64,000 nucleotides of DNA from Liolophura sinensis (lineage: Eukaryota; Mollusca; Polyplacophora; Chitonida; Chitonidae), in assembly GCF_032854445.1 (NCBI RefSeq), contig NC_088299.1:19151608-19215607 (forward strand). The letters are read 5' to 3'. The notes under the pieces were generated by a model. The model did not search any database and was not told the DNA's origin. It worked only from the letters and a program-made list of their open reading frames with translations. The translations under genes were made by a program, and so were the position numbers. This document shows positions 22,001 to 37,000 of this stretch, piece after piece (position 1 is the first letter of the stretch; each line of letters starts with the position of its first letter).

Positions 22001-25000
22001 CATCCACTGCCTCATAACATGCATCCACTGCCACATAACATTTATCCACTGCCACATAGCATTCATCCACTGCCACATAACATTCATCCACTGCCACATA
22101 ACATTCATCCACTACCACATAACATTCATCCACTGCCGCATAACATCCATCCACTGCCAAATAACATTCATCCACTGCCACATAACATCCATCCACTGCC
22201 TCATAACGGTCATCCACTGCCACATAACATTCATCCACTGCCACATAACATTCATCCACTGCCACATAACATTCATCCACTGCCACAAAACATCCATCCA
22301 TTGCCACATAACATTCATCCACTGCCACATAACATTCATCCACTGCCACATAACATGCATCCACTGCCACATAACATCCATCCACTGCCATATAACATTC
22401 ATCCACTGCCACATAACATGCATCCACTGTCACATAACGTCCATCCACTCCCACATAACATCCATCCACTGCCTCATAACATCCATCCACTGCCTCATAA
22501 CATCCATCCACTGCCAAGTAACATTCATCCACTGCCACATAACATTTATCCACTGCCTCATAACGGTCATCAACTGCCACATGACATTTATCCACTGCCT
22601 CATAACGGTCATCAACTGCCACATAACGTTTATCCACTGCCACATAACGGTCATCAACTGCCACATAACGTTCATCCACTGCCACATAACATTCATCCAC
22701 ATAACATCCATCCACTGCCACATAACATCCATCCACTGCCACATAACATTCATCCACTGCCAAATAACATTCATCCACTGCCACATAACATGCATCCACT
22801 GCCACATAACATCCATCCACTGCCATATAATATTCATCCACTGCCACATAACATGCATCCACTGTCACATAACGTCCATCCACTGCCACATAACATCCAT
22901 CCACTGCCAAATAACATCCATCCACTGCCACATAACATCTATCCACTGCCAAATAACATCCATCCACTGCCACATAACATTCATCAACTGCTACATAACA
23001 TTTATTCACTGCCACATAACATTTATCCACTGCCACATAACATGCATCCACTGCCACATAGCATTCATCCACTGCCACATAACATTCATCCACTGCCACA
23101 TAACATTCATCCACTGCCACATAACATCCGTCCTCTGCCAAATAACATTCATCCACTGCCACAGAATATGCATCCACTGCCACATAACATTCATCCAATG
23201 CCATATAACATTCATCCACTGCCACATAACATCCATCCACTGCCACATAACATCCATCCACTGCCAGATAACGTCCATCCACTGCCACATAACATCCATC
23301 CACTGTCACATAACATCCATCCACTGCCTCATAACGGTCATCAACTGCCACATAACCTCCATCCACTGCCACATAACATCCATCCACTGCCTCATAACGG
23401 TCATCAACTGCCACATAACATTTATCCACTGCCTCATAACGGTCATCAACTGCCACATAACGTTTATCCACTGCCACATAACATTCATCCACTGTCACAT
23501 AACATCCATCCACTGCCACATAATATCCATCCACTGCCTCATAACGGTCATCAACTGCCACATAACATCCGTCCACTGCCGCATAACATTCATCCACTGC
23601 CACATAACATCCATCCACTGCCACATAACCTTCATCCACTGCCACATAGCATTCATCCACTGCCACATAACATCCATCCACTGCCACATAACATTCATCC
23701 ACTGTCACATAACATCCATCCACTGCCGCATAACATCCATCCACTGCCTCATAACGGTCATCAACTGCCTCATAACGGTCATGAACTGCCACATAACGTT
23801 TATCCACTGCCACATAACATTCATCCACTGTCACATAACATCCATCCACTGCCACATAACATCCATCCACTGCCTCATAACATTCATCAACTGCCACATA
23901 ACATCCATCCACTGCCACATAACATCCATCCACTGCCACATAACATTCATCCACTGCCTCATAACATCCATCCACTGCCACATAACATGCATCCACTGCC
24001 ACATAACATTCATCCACTGCCACATAACATTCATCCACTGCCACATAACATTCATCCACTGCCACATAACATCCATCCACTGCCACAAAACATCCATCCA
24101 CTGCCACATAACATCCATCCACTGCCACATAACATTCATCCACTGCCACATAACATGCATCCACTGCCACATAACATCCATCCACTGCCATATAACATTC
24201 ATCCACTGCCACATAACATGCATCCACTGTCACATAACGTCCATCCACTCCCACATAACATCCATCCACTGCCTCATAACATCCATCCACTGCCTCATAA
24301 CATCCATCCACTGCCAAGTAACATTCATCCACTGCCACATAACATTTATCCACTGCCTCATAACGATCATCAACTGCCACATGACATTTATCCACAGCCT
24401 CATAACGGTCATCAACTGCCACATAACGTTTATCCACTGCCACATAACGGTCATCAACTGCCACATAACGTTCATCCACTGCCACATAACATTCATCCAC
24501 ATAACATCCATCCACTGCCACATAACATCCATCCACTGCCACATAACATTCATCCACTGCCAAATAACATTCATCCACTGCCACATAACATGCATCCACT
24601 GCCACATAACATCCATCCACTGCCATATAATATTCATCCACTGCCACATAACATGCATCCACTGTCACATAACGTCCATCCACTGCCACATAACATCCAT
24701 CCACTGCCAAATAACATCCATCCACTGCCACATAACATCTATCCACTGCCAAATAACATCCATCCACTGCCACATAACATTCATCAACTGCTACATAACA
24801 TTTATTCACTGCCACATAACATTTATCCACTGCCACATAACATGCATCCACTGCCACATAGCATTCATCCACTGCCACATAACATTCATCCACTGCCACA
24901 TAACATTCATCCACTGCCACATAACATCCGTCCTCTGCCAAATAACATTCATCCACTGCCACAGAATATGCATCCACTGCCACATAACATTCATCCAATG

Positions 25001-28000
25001 CCATATAACATTCATCCACTGCCACATAACATCCATCCACTGCCACATAACATCCATCCACTGCCAGATAACGTCCATCCACTGCCACATAACATCCATC
25101 CACTGTCACATAACATCCATCCACTGCCTCATAACGGTCATCAACTGCCACATAACCTCCATCCACTGCCACATAACATCCATCCACTGCCTCATAACGG
25201 TCATCAACTGCCACATAACATTTATCCACTGCCTCATAACGGTCATCAACTGCCACATAACGTTTATCCACTGCCACATAACATTCATCCACTGTCACAT
25301 AACATCCATCCACTGCCACATAATATCCATCCACTGCCTCATAACGGTCATCAACTGCCACATAACATCCGTCCACTGCCGCATAACATTCATCCACTGC
25401 CACATAACATCCATCCACTGCCACATAACCTTCATCCACTGCCACATAACATTCATCCTCTGCCACATAACATCCATCCACTGCCACATAACATTCATCC
25501 ACTGTCACATAACATCCATCCACTGCCGCATAACATCCATCCACTGCCTCATAACGGTCATCAACTGCCTCATAACGGTCATGAACTGCCACATAACGTT
25601 TATCCACTGCCACATAACATTCATCCACTGTCACATAACATCCATCCACTGCCACATAACATCCATCCACTGCCTCATAACATTCATCAACTGCCACATA
25701 ACATCCATCCACTGCCACATAACATCCATCCACTGCCACATAACATTCATCCACTGCCTCATATCATCCATCCACTGCCACATAACATGCATCCACTGCC
25801 ACATAACATTCATCCACTGCCACATAACATTCATCCACTGCCACATAACATTCATCCACTGCCACATAACATCCATCCACTGCCTCATAACGGTCATCAA
25901 CTGCCACATAACATTTATCCACTGCTTCATAACGGTCATCAACTGCCACATAACGTTTATCCACTGCCACATAACATTCATCCACTGTCACATAACATCC
26001 ATCCACTGCCACATAACATCCATCCACTGCCTCATAACGGTCATCAACTGCCACATAACATCCGTCCACTGCCGCATAACATTTATCCACTGCCACATAA
26101 CATTCATCCACTGCCACATAACATTCATCCACTGCCACATAACCTTCATCCACTGCCACATAACAGTCATCCTCTGCCACATAACGTCCATCCACTGCCA
26201 CATAACATCCATCCACTGCCACATAACCTTCATCCACTGCCACATAATGTTCATCCACTGCCACATAACGTCCATCCACTGCCACATAACGTTCATAACA
26301 TTCATCCAGTGCCACATAACGTTCATCCACTGCCACATAACATTCATCCACTGCCACATAACATCTATCCACTGCCACATAACATTCATCCACTGCCACA
26401 TAACGTCCATCCACTGCCACATAACGTTCATCCACTGCCACATAACGTTCATCCACTGCCATATAACTTCCATCCACTGCCACATAACATCCATCCACTG
26501 CCACAGAATATGCATCCACTGCAAAATAACGTCCATCCACTGCCACATAATGTCCATCCACTGCCACATAACATCCATGCACTGCCTCATAACGGTCATC
26601 AACTGCCACATAACATTTATCCACTGCCTCATAACGGTCATCAACTGCCACATAACATTTATCCACTGCCTCATAACGTTTATCCACTGCCACATAACAT
26701 TCATCCACTGCCACATAACATTCATCCACTACCATATAACATTTATCCACTGCCACATAACATGCATCCACTGCCACACAACATCCATCCACTGCCACAT
26801 AACATCCATCCACTGCCACATAACGTCCATCCACTGCCACATAACATTCATCCACTGCCACATAACATCCATCCACTGCCTCATAACGGTCATCCACTGC
26901 CACATAACGTCCATCCACTGCCACATAGCATTCCTCCACTGCCACATAACATCCATCCACTGCCACATAACATCCATCCACTGCCTCATAACGGTCATCA
27001 ACTGCTACATAACATTTATTCACTGCCACATAACATTTATCCACTGCCACATAACATTTATCCACTGCCACATAACGTCCATCCACTGCCACATAACATC
27101 CATCCACTGCCACATAACATTCATCCACTGCCTCATAACGGTCATCAACTGCCACATAACATTTATCCACTGCCACATAACATTCATCCACTGTCACATA
27201 ACATCTATCCACTGCCACATAACATCCATCCACTGCCACATAACATTCATCCACTGCCACATAACATTCATCCGCTGCCACACAACATCCATCCACTGCC
27301 ACATAACATTCATCCACATAACATCCATCCACTGCCACATAACATTCATCCGCTGCCACATAACATTCATCCACTGCCACATAACATTCATCCACATAAC
27401 ATCCATCCACTGCCACATAACATTCATCCACTGCCACATAACATTTATCCACTGCCACATAACATCCATCCGCTGCCACATAACATCCATCCACTGCCAC
27501 ATAACATCCATCCACTTCCACATAATATGCATCCACTGCCAAATAATGTCCATCCACTGCCTCATAACGGTCATCAGCTGCCACATAGCATTCATCCACT
27601 TCCACATAACATTCATTCGCTTCCACATAACGTCTATCCACTGCCACATAACATTCATCCGCTGCCAAATAACATCCATCCACTTCCACATAACATCCAC
27701 TCATTTCAACTGTTGTGTGTTCATCACGTGAAAAAGGTTGTGTGTTTTCATGATTGTGACAGTTAAAACGCCATGATGTGTGTCTTAATATCTATCTTTT
27801 TTGGTTTGAACATATTACAGCTATTGCAGACAAGTCCTCCTTTATTTGGTAAACCATCCTCTGAAATATTGCAGTTTTTACTTTGTACATGTACCTATCA
27901 TGTTGATGGTATAGTACGGAGTTTGCTGTGAAAGTATGTTCTGGGTCTTTAGTTTCAGTGAGGACAGCGGCACGGATCAGACCCCACCTGTGGATGGTGA

Positions 28001-31000
28001 GGAGGCCCTGCAGGAGAGGGGACAGCACCGGACACGCCTACCTTGTAAGCGGGGCAAATGTTTTGACTCTGAAACAGCTTCAAAGAGGCTACCACATTCA
28101 TCCTCTCCACTTTGCAAATGGGGTGCTTCTGAAACAGTAGGTAGGATGTCTTCACAAATGGCACCTGGCCCATCCTGCTCATCTCAAGAGGCTTGTAGAG
28201 ATAGGTTAAGTGGTGGCTGTGACAGTGTTTTAATGTCGACTGCCCAGGGTGAACATCAGCTGCCAGCAAGCTCGAGTGTTGAACATGGGTACACTGATAC
28301 TGACATGTGCACTAGACAGGACAGGCTCCATCAGGACTCCAGGAAAAATGACAGACTTTTGGGCGGGCACGCTCAGTCAGTCACTGCCAAGGGAACTTCA
28401 GTTACAAAGACTTCAAACACTTGGTGTGGTGTTCCACTTAGCCCAGTGAGAGGTTTAGTTGCAGATGAAATAGTCAGTGAGGAGAGCTTGTGGAGAAGGG
28501 GAGATAACTATGGGAGGACTACAATGGACATGTGCTCAGATGGTCACTTTACTGAACATACTTCATCAGGCAGGAGACAGAGGTGAGGTTTTACACGTGT
28601 GTGAAGCTCACATCTAACCAAAGAACAACAACTACATGATATCGGGAATTCAGGGAGTGAATTGTTATTAAATGAATAAATATGATAGTCTGGTACCAGG
28701 TGATGGGCTTTGAATATCCTTCAGGTAATCTGGTTTCCTCCGCCCGTAAGACTGACTCCCATCTTGTAAGGATTTATGAAAAGTACATTCAGTTGGAGAA
28801 TAATCATGGAAAATGTCCATTATTTCAAGTAACACTACAGAAATAAATAAAGCAATATTTTTTCATTCTTGGAAGTTGCGGCCACTTTACTCCCTTGCAG
28901 GTGTGATGCCCATTATGCATATTTGTTTCATATTTCACGAATTTTCACAAATTTCACAAAAATGAAGCATTGACCAATGCTAAAATCTCAAAACAGTCCC
29001 TAGTCATGTGTCTTCAATGATTTCTGCTATTATTTAAATTTCACTCTCTTTTTAACAGTTCAGCCAACAGGCCCCGTTTACATGAAGTGCACTTAGCTAA
29101 GTAAACCCTTAACTGCCATGACAGCATATGTATATAGAGACATGAGGCACACTTAGCTAGGTAAACCCTTAACTACCATGACAGTATATGTACATAGAGA
29201 CATGAAGCGCACTTAGCTAGGTAAACCCTTAACTGCCATGACAGTATTTGTGCATAAAGACATAAAGCGCACTTAGCTAGGTAAACCTTTAACTACCATG
29301 ACAGTATATGTACATAGAGACATGAGGCGCACTTAGCTAAGAAAACCTTTAACTACCATGACAGCATGTGTACATAGAGACATGAGGCACCCTTAGCTAA
29401 GTAAAGCCTTGACTACCATGACAGCATGTGTACATAGAGACATGAGGCACACGTAGCTAGATAAACCCTTAACTACCATGACAGCATGTGTACATAGAGA
29501 CATGAGGCACACTTAGCTAGGTAAACCCTTAACTACCATGACAGTATATGTACATAGAGACATGAAGCGCACTTAGCTAGGTAAACCCTTAACTACCATG
29601 ACAGTATATGTACATAGAGACATGAAGCGCACTTAGCTAAGTAAACCCTTAACTGCCATGACAGTATATGTACATAGAGACATGAGGCGCACTTAGCTAA
29701 GTAAACCCTTAACTACCATGACAGCATGTGTACATAGAGACATGAGGCACCCTTAGCTAAGTAAAGCCTTGACTACCATGACAGCATGTGTACATAGAGA
29801 CATGAGGCACACGTAGCTAGATAAACCCTTAACTACCATGACAGCATGTGTACATAGAGACATGATTCGCACTTAGCTAGGTAAACCCTTAACTACCATG
29901 ACAGCATGTGTACATAGAGACATGATTCGCACTTAGCTAGGTAAACCCTTAACTACCATGACAGTATATGTGCATAGAGACATGAAGCGCACTTAGCTAG
30001 GTAAACCCTTAACTACCATGACAGTATATATACATAGAGACATGAAGCGCACTTAGCTATGTAAACCCTTAACTACCATGACAGCATGTGTACATAGAGA
30101 CATGAAGCACACTTAGCTAGGTAAACCCTTAACTACCATGACAGTATATGTACATAGGGACATGAAGCGCACTTAGCTATGTAAACCCTTAACTACCATG
30201 ACAGTATATGTACATAGAGACATGATTCGCACTTAGCTAGGTAAACCCTTAACTACCATGACAGCATGTGTACATAGAGACATGAAGCGCACTTAGCTAT
30301 GTAAACCCTTAACTACCATGACAGTATATGTACATAGAGACATGAAGCGCACTTAGCTAGGTAAACCCTTAACTACCATGACAGTATATATACATAGAGA
30401 CATGAGGCGCACTTAGCTAAGAAAACCTTTAACTACCATGACAGCATGTGTACATAGAGACATGAAGCACACTTAGCTAGGTAAAGCCTTGACTACCATG
30501 ACAGCATGTGTACATAGAGACATGATTCGCACTTAGCTAGGTAAACCCTTAACTACCATGACAGCATGTGTACATAGAGACATGAGGCACACTTAGCTAG
30601 GTAAACCCTTAACTACCATGACAGTATATGTACATAGAGACATGAAGCGCACTTAGCTAGGTAAACCCTTAACTACCATGACAGTATATGTACATAGAGA
30701 CATGAAGCGCACTTAGCTAAGTAAACCCTTAACTACCATGACAGTATATGTACATAGAGACATGAGGCGCACTTAGCTAAGTAAACCCTTAACTACCATG
30801 ACAGCATGTGTACATAGAGACATGAGGCACCCTTAGCTAAGTAAAGCCTTGACTACCATGACAGCATGTGTACATAGAGACATGAGGCACACGTAGCTAG
30901 ATAAACCCTTAACTACCATGACAGCATGTGTACATAGAGACATGATTCGCACTTAGCTAGGTAAACCCTTAACTACCATGACAGCATGTGTACATAGAGA

Positions 31001-34000
31001 CATGATTCGCACTTAGCTAGGTAAACCCTTAACTACCATGACAGTATATGTACATAGAGACATGAAGCGCACTTAGCTAGGTAAACCCTTAACTACCATG
31101 ACAGTATATATACATAGAGACATGAAGCGCACTTAGCTATGTAAACCCTTAACTACCATGACAGCATGTGTACATAAAGACATGAAGCACACTTAGCTAG
31201 GTAAACCCTTAACTACCATGACAGTATATGTACATAGAGACATGAAGCGCACTTAGCTAGGTAAACCCTTAACTACCATGACAGTATATGTACATAGAGA
31301 CATGAAGCGCACTTAGCTATGTAAACCCTTAACTACCATGACAGTATATGTACATAGAGACATGATTCGCACTTAGCTAGGTAAACCCTTAACTACCATG
31401 ACAGCATGTGTACATAGAGACATGATTCGCACTTAGCTAGGTAAACCCTTAACTACCATGACAGTATATGTACATAGAGACATGAAGCGCACTTAGCTAG
31501 GTAAACCCTTAACTACCATGACAGTATATATACATAGAGACATGAAGCGCACTTAGCTATGTAAACCCTTAACTACCATGACAGCATGTGTACATAGAGA
31601 CATGAAGCACACTTAGCTAGGTAAACCCTTAACTACCATGACAGTATATGTACATAGGGACATGAAGCGCACTTAGCTATGTAAACCCTTAACTACCATG
31701 ACAGCATGTGTACATAGAGACATGAGGCACACGTAGCTAGATAAACCCTTAACTACCATGACAGCATGTGTACATAGAGACATGATTCGCACTTAGCTAC
31801 GTAAACCCTTAACTACCATGGCAGTATATGTACATAGAGACATGAAGCGCGCTTAGCTAGGTAAACCCTTAACTACCATGACAGTATATATACATAGAGA
31901 CATGAAGCGCACTTAGCTAGGTAAACCCTTAACTACCATGACAGCATGTGTACATAGAGACATGAGGTGCACTTAGCTAGGTAAACCCTCAACTACCATG
32001 ACAGCATGTGTACATATAGACATGAAGCGCACTTAGCTAGGTAAACCCTTAACTACCATGACAGTATATATACATAGAGACATGAAGTGCACTTAGCTAG
32101 ATAAACCCTTAACTACCATGACAGTATATGTACATAGAGACATGAAGCGCACTTAACTAGGTAAACCCTTAACTACCATGACAGTATACATGTATGTACA
32201 TGGAGACGTGAAGGGCTCTTTATCTGAGCTCTACTTAATACTTTTAAGGTAGGCTTCATGCTCTTGTACGGGTGCCTTCCATCAGTTAGTAGACCCAACC
32301 TTCTGATATTCATGAACGACATCTAAGACTCAGACTACTTGAGAGCACCCAAGCCCGGGTTTTATAGACCCGCTTTCATACCGTCATATATGTAGTGATC
32401 AACCTACTTCCGTAACGGTTAGTTGTACAGTGTTCACAAGTCAAGAATTCTTGAGTACATATACAAAGTTGGGACACCAATCAAATAAATAGACAAAATA
32501 TTGGTAAATTCTGTGGACTGGGGAATTTTGAATCAGAACTCTTTATGGCTAAAGTTAAAGTCCTATTGTGTCGTGTGACTTGTAAAGAATGTGAGGTAAG
32601 TATTTACTATAACGTGAGCGTCTGAAAAACATTTCACTACAAAATGAGTTATTTAGAGTATACAAGCAGTGAAGAAAATTGATAAGCTGAGTGTTCGTCA
32701 ACTTCAAGTTTCTGTATGAAAGAGGTGTCATTTGTGCTCCTGGAACATGGTGAGATAATTACTGTCAGCAAAGATTGCCTAACATTTTTCACAGGTGGAG
32801 TGATACCGTAGGGACTGTTTTTACCTTCAGCGACAGAAAAAGTGCAAATTCAAGACTGCCTTATTGCGTCAAAATATGTTAAAAGTGTTGGAGTGCATAC
32901 TTGTATTTGAAGGTGGAGGCAGAGGTTCCACTTTTGTGATTTCTGTTCATAGTGAAGCCAAAAGGAAGTTTCCTGTCACGTCTGATTTGCTGAAAACCAC
33001 AGCTTCCTGTGGACAGGTAAGTGATATAACTACTGTATTTTAACATACATGTAACATAATCTATCTGACAGAACCTAGTAATAGCGTACCATTTTATTTT
33101 TGTGATGTTGCATAACCGAGATAGCTCAGTTCCGAGTATGAAGCAGATAAACATAGTGTGTGCACATGGAGAAAGTACAGATGCTGCCATGGGATAAATC
33201 TAAGCCTGTTAGCCCGGAGTTGTTTCTTTAACCCACAAACTTACTTATTTCTGAGGTCATGTGAACACTGTGTTGCCTTTTGGCTGTGTGCGCATGTGGT
33301 GCGAGTGACGCCACATCATCTTTCAGGTTTCTGTATAAACATGGCGTCTCACATGGCATAGTAAGCATTCCAGATTAAAAGTTAATTTATAGAGTTAGCA
33401 AGCACTTCATAGCCAAACAGCCGTAGCCATTTAGGTCCATTTCCCTCTTCTCTTCAAACTAATCAGTCGTATTATTTATCTATATTGCAACTTGCAACCT
33501 CAGTTCACATATCTCCACTCACTTCAGTCGTGATGGCATTGTTGAAAATGACACATTTATCTACAGAGGACAAACATCTTTATCAGGCTTTGAAAGCTTT
33601 GGTTTTGATTAACCTTGTGTGTGAGAACATTGCACTGTGTACCGAGATTAACCTTGTATGTGAGAACATTACACTGTGTACCATGATTAACCTTGTATGT
33701 GACAACATTGCACTGTGTAACGTGATTAACCTTGTATGTGACAACATTGTACTGTGTACCATGATTAACCTTGTATGTGACAACATTGTACTGTGTACCA
33801 TGATTAACCTTGTATGTGAGAACATTACACTGTGTACCGAGATTAACCTTGTATGTGAGAACATTGCACTGTGTACCGAGATTAACCTTGTATGTGAGAA
33901 CATTACACTGTGTACCATGATTAAACTTGTATGTGGAAACATTACACTGTGTACCATGATTAACCTTGTGCGTGAGAACATTGCACTGTGTACCATGATT

Positions 34001-37000
34001 AAACTTGTATGTGGAAACATTACACTGTGTAACGTGATTAACCTTGTATGTGACAACATTACACTGTGTACCGTGATTAACCTTGTATGTGAGAACATTA
34101 CACTGTGTACCATGATTAACCTTGTATGTGAGAACATTACACTGTGTACCGAGATTAACCTTGTATGTGACAACATTGCACTGTGTAACGTGATTAACCT
34201 TGTATGTGACAACATTGTACTGTGTACCATGATTAACCTTGTATGTGACAACATTACACTGTGTACCGTGATTAACCTTGTATGTGAGAACATTACACTG
34301 TGTACCATGATTAACCTTGTATGTGAGAACATTACACTGTGTACCGAGATTAACCTTGTATGTGACAACATTGCACTGTGTAACGTGATTAACCTTGTAT
34401 GTGACAACATTGTACTGTGTACCATGATTAACCTTGTATGTGACAACATTACACTGTGTACCGTGATTAACCTTGTATGTGAGAACATTACACTGTGTAC
34501 CATGATTAAACTTGTATGTGGAAACATTACACTGTGTACCATGATTAACCTTGTGCGTGAGAACATTGCACTGTGTACCATGATTAACCTTGTATGTGAG
34601 AACATTACACTGTGTACCATGATTAACCTTGTATGTGAGAACATTACACTGTGTACCATGATTAAACTTGTATGTGGAAACATTACACTGTGTACCATGA
34701 TTAACCTTGTGCGTGAGAACATTGCACTGTGTACCGTGATTAACCTTGTATGTGAGAACATTACACTGTGTACCATGATTAACCTTGTATGTGAGAACAT
34801 TACACTGTGTACCATGATTAACCTTGTATGTGAGAACATTGCACTGTGTACCATGATTAACCTTGTATGTCTTAAAAACTTAAAGTGATGCTGCAATGAT
34901 GAGGTGAGCAATGATTGTCGATGGGGTGGGTGACAAACATCACTGCATCACTTCTCACTGCCATAACTTCATAAGTTCAGCGTGGTATGCAGCGTGGTAT
35001 TCAGTCAGGTTTTGGTCACTATTACATGTACATTCCCCTATGAGTACACATTGGGTTTTCTCTCTGTTCATAGGCTTGTGTAAAGTGTGTGTCTCCAGTA
35101 AAACCCCGAGAAGAGCCCCAGAAGTCATGGCATGAGGATAGTTCATCAGGTGTGTGTTGATTTGTGGTTTCCTTCAGGCTCTGCACAGTTTTCTTACACT
35201 TGCAACAGAAAGTATGTCAAGAACCTGGCATAGGGCTGTGGTTTCCTTCTGGCTCTGCACAGTTTCCCTGCACTTGCAACAGAAAGCATGTCAAGAACCT
35301 GGCATATGGCTGTGGTTTCCTTCAGGCTCTGCACAGTTTTCTTACACTTGCAATAGAAAGCATGTCAAGAACATGGCAGAGGGCTGTGGTTTCCTTCAGA
35401 CTCTGCACAGTTTTCTTACACTTGCAACGGCAGGCTTGTCAAGCACCTGGCAGAGGACTGTGGTTTCCTTTGGTCTCTGCTCAGTTTCCTTGCACTTGAA
35501 GGAGAAGGCTTGGCAGGAACCTGGCAGAAGGCAGTGGTTTCCTTCACTTGTATACCTTACTCTCATCATATAATTTAAGTCTTACTGAATAGGGCTTTCA
35601 GCCCAATGAATTAGATAAATTATGATATTTCAGTGTACTGAAAAGTGAGCAGAAAGAGCACTATATCGTGGCTTTATATAATAGATGTTTTGCTCCAGTG
35701 TTCTTTCTCTAAAGAAAGATGAAGCGACCTGGGATTAGTGGCAATTAGTTGGTCTGTCTGTCTTCTACCTGCTATGTCTTTGTGCAGGGCTTTTGGGGTC
35801 ACCAAGGCCCCACAATAGGGTGACCCACTTCATCAACCACCACCTTTCACCTGAGAAGATCTAAAGTTTTGTGTAATTTACTACCCTAATGGCTGTCTGT
35901 CCTGCTTCATCACCCACCACCCTTAACCTGAGAAGCTCTAAGGTTTTGTATAATGTACTACCCCAATGGCTCTCTGTTCCACTTCATTACCCACCATCCT
36001 TCACCTGAGAAGCTCTAAGGTTTTGTGTAATTAACTACCCTAATGGCTCTCCGTCCCACTTCATCACCCACCATCCATCACCCCAGAAGCTCTAAGCTTT
36101 TGTATAATGTACTACCCTAATGGCTCTCCGTCCCACTTCATCACCCACGATCCTTCACCTGATAAGCTCTAAGGTTTTGTGTAATTAACTACCCTAATGG
36201 CTCTCCGTCCCACTTTATCACCCACGATCCTTCACCTGATAAGCTCTAAGGTTTTGTGTAATTAACTACCCTAATGGCTCTCCGTCCCACTTCATCACCC
36301 ACCATCCATCACCCGAGAAGCTCTAAGGTTTTGTGTAATGTACTACCCTAATGGATCTCCTTACCACTTCATCACCCACCATCCTTCACCCAAGAAGCCC
36401 TAAGGTTTTGTGTAATGTACTACCCTAATGGCTGTCCGTCCCACTTCATCACCCACCATCCTTCACCCGAGAAGCTCTAAGGTTTTGTGTAATGTACTAC
36501 CCTAATGGCTCTCCGTCCCACTTCATCACCCACCATCCATCACCCGAGAAGCTCTAAGGTTTTGTATAATGTACTACCCTAATGGATCTCCTTACCACTT
36601 CATCATCCACCATCCTTCACCCGAGAAGCTCTAAGGTTTTGTGTAATGTACTACCCTAATGGCTCTCCGTCCCACTTCATCACCCACCATCCTTCACCTG
36701 ATAAGCTCTAAGGTTTTGTATAATGTACTACCCTAATGGATCTCCTTACCACTTCATCACCCAAAATCCTTCACCTGATAAGCTCTAAGGTTTTGTGTAA
36801 TGTACTACCCTAATGGCTCTCCGTCCCACTTCATCACCCACCATCCTTCACCCGAGAAGCTCTAAGGTTTTGTGTAATGTACTACCCTAATGGCTCTCCG
36901 TCCCACTTCATCACCCACCATCCATCACCCGAGAAGCTCTAAGGTTTTGTATAATGTACTACCCTAATGGATCTCCTTACCACTTCATCACCCACCATCC

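Noticed and set aside
21434-27766. Open frames of 2110 and 2096 codons (+) and 1473 and 646 codons (-)
   Set aside because: They lie in a 21-bp minisatellite whose unit has no stop in several frames. They overlap on both strands, run over real exon 4 antisense or into flanking intron, and encode only monotonous heptads.
29080-32200. CRISPR-like array
   Set aside because: Units are contiguous 60-bp repeats with no unique spacers, in an animal gene intron.
33485-34911. 467- and 442-codon frames on opposite strands as genes
   Set aside because: Both follow from a stop-free 39-bp unit between two exons of the TINF2-like gene. No independent start context or splice signals.
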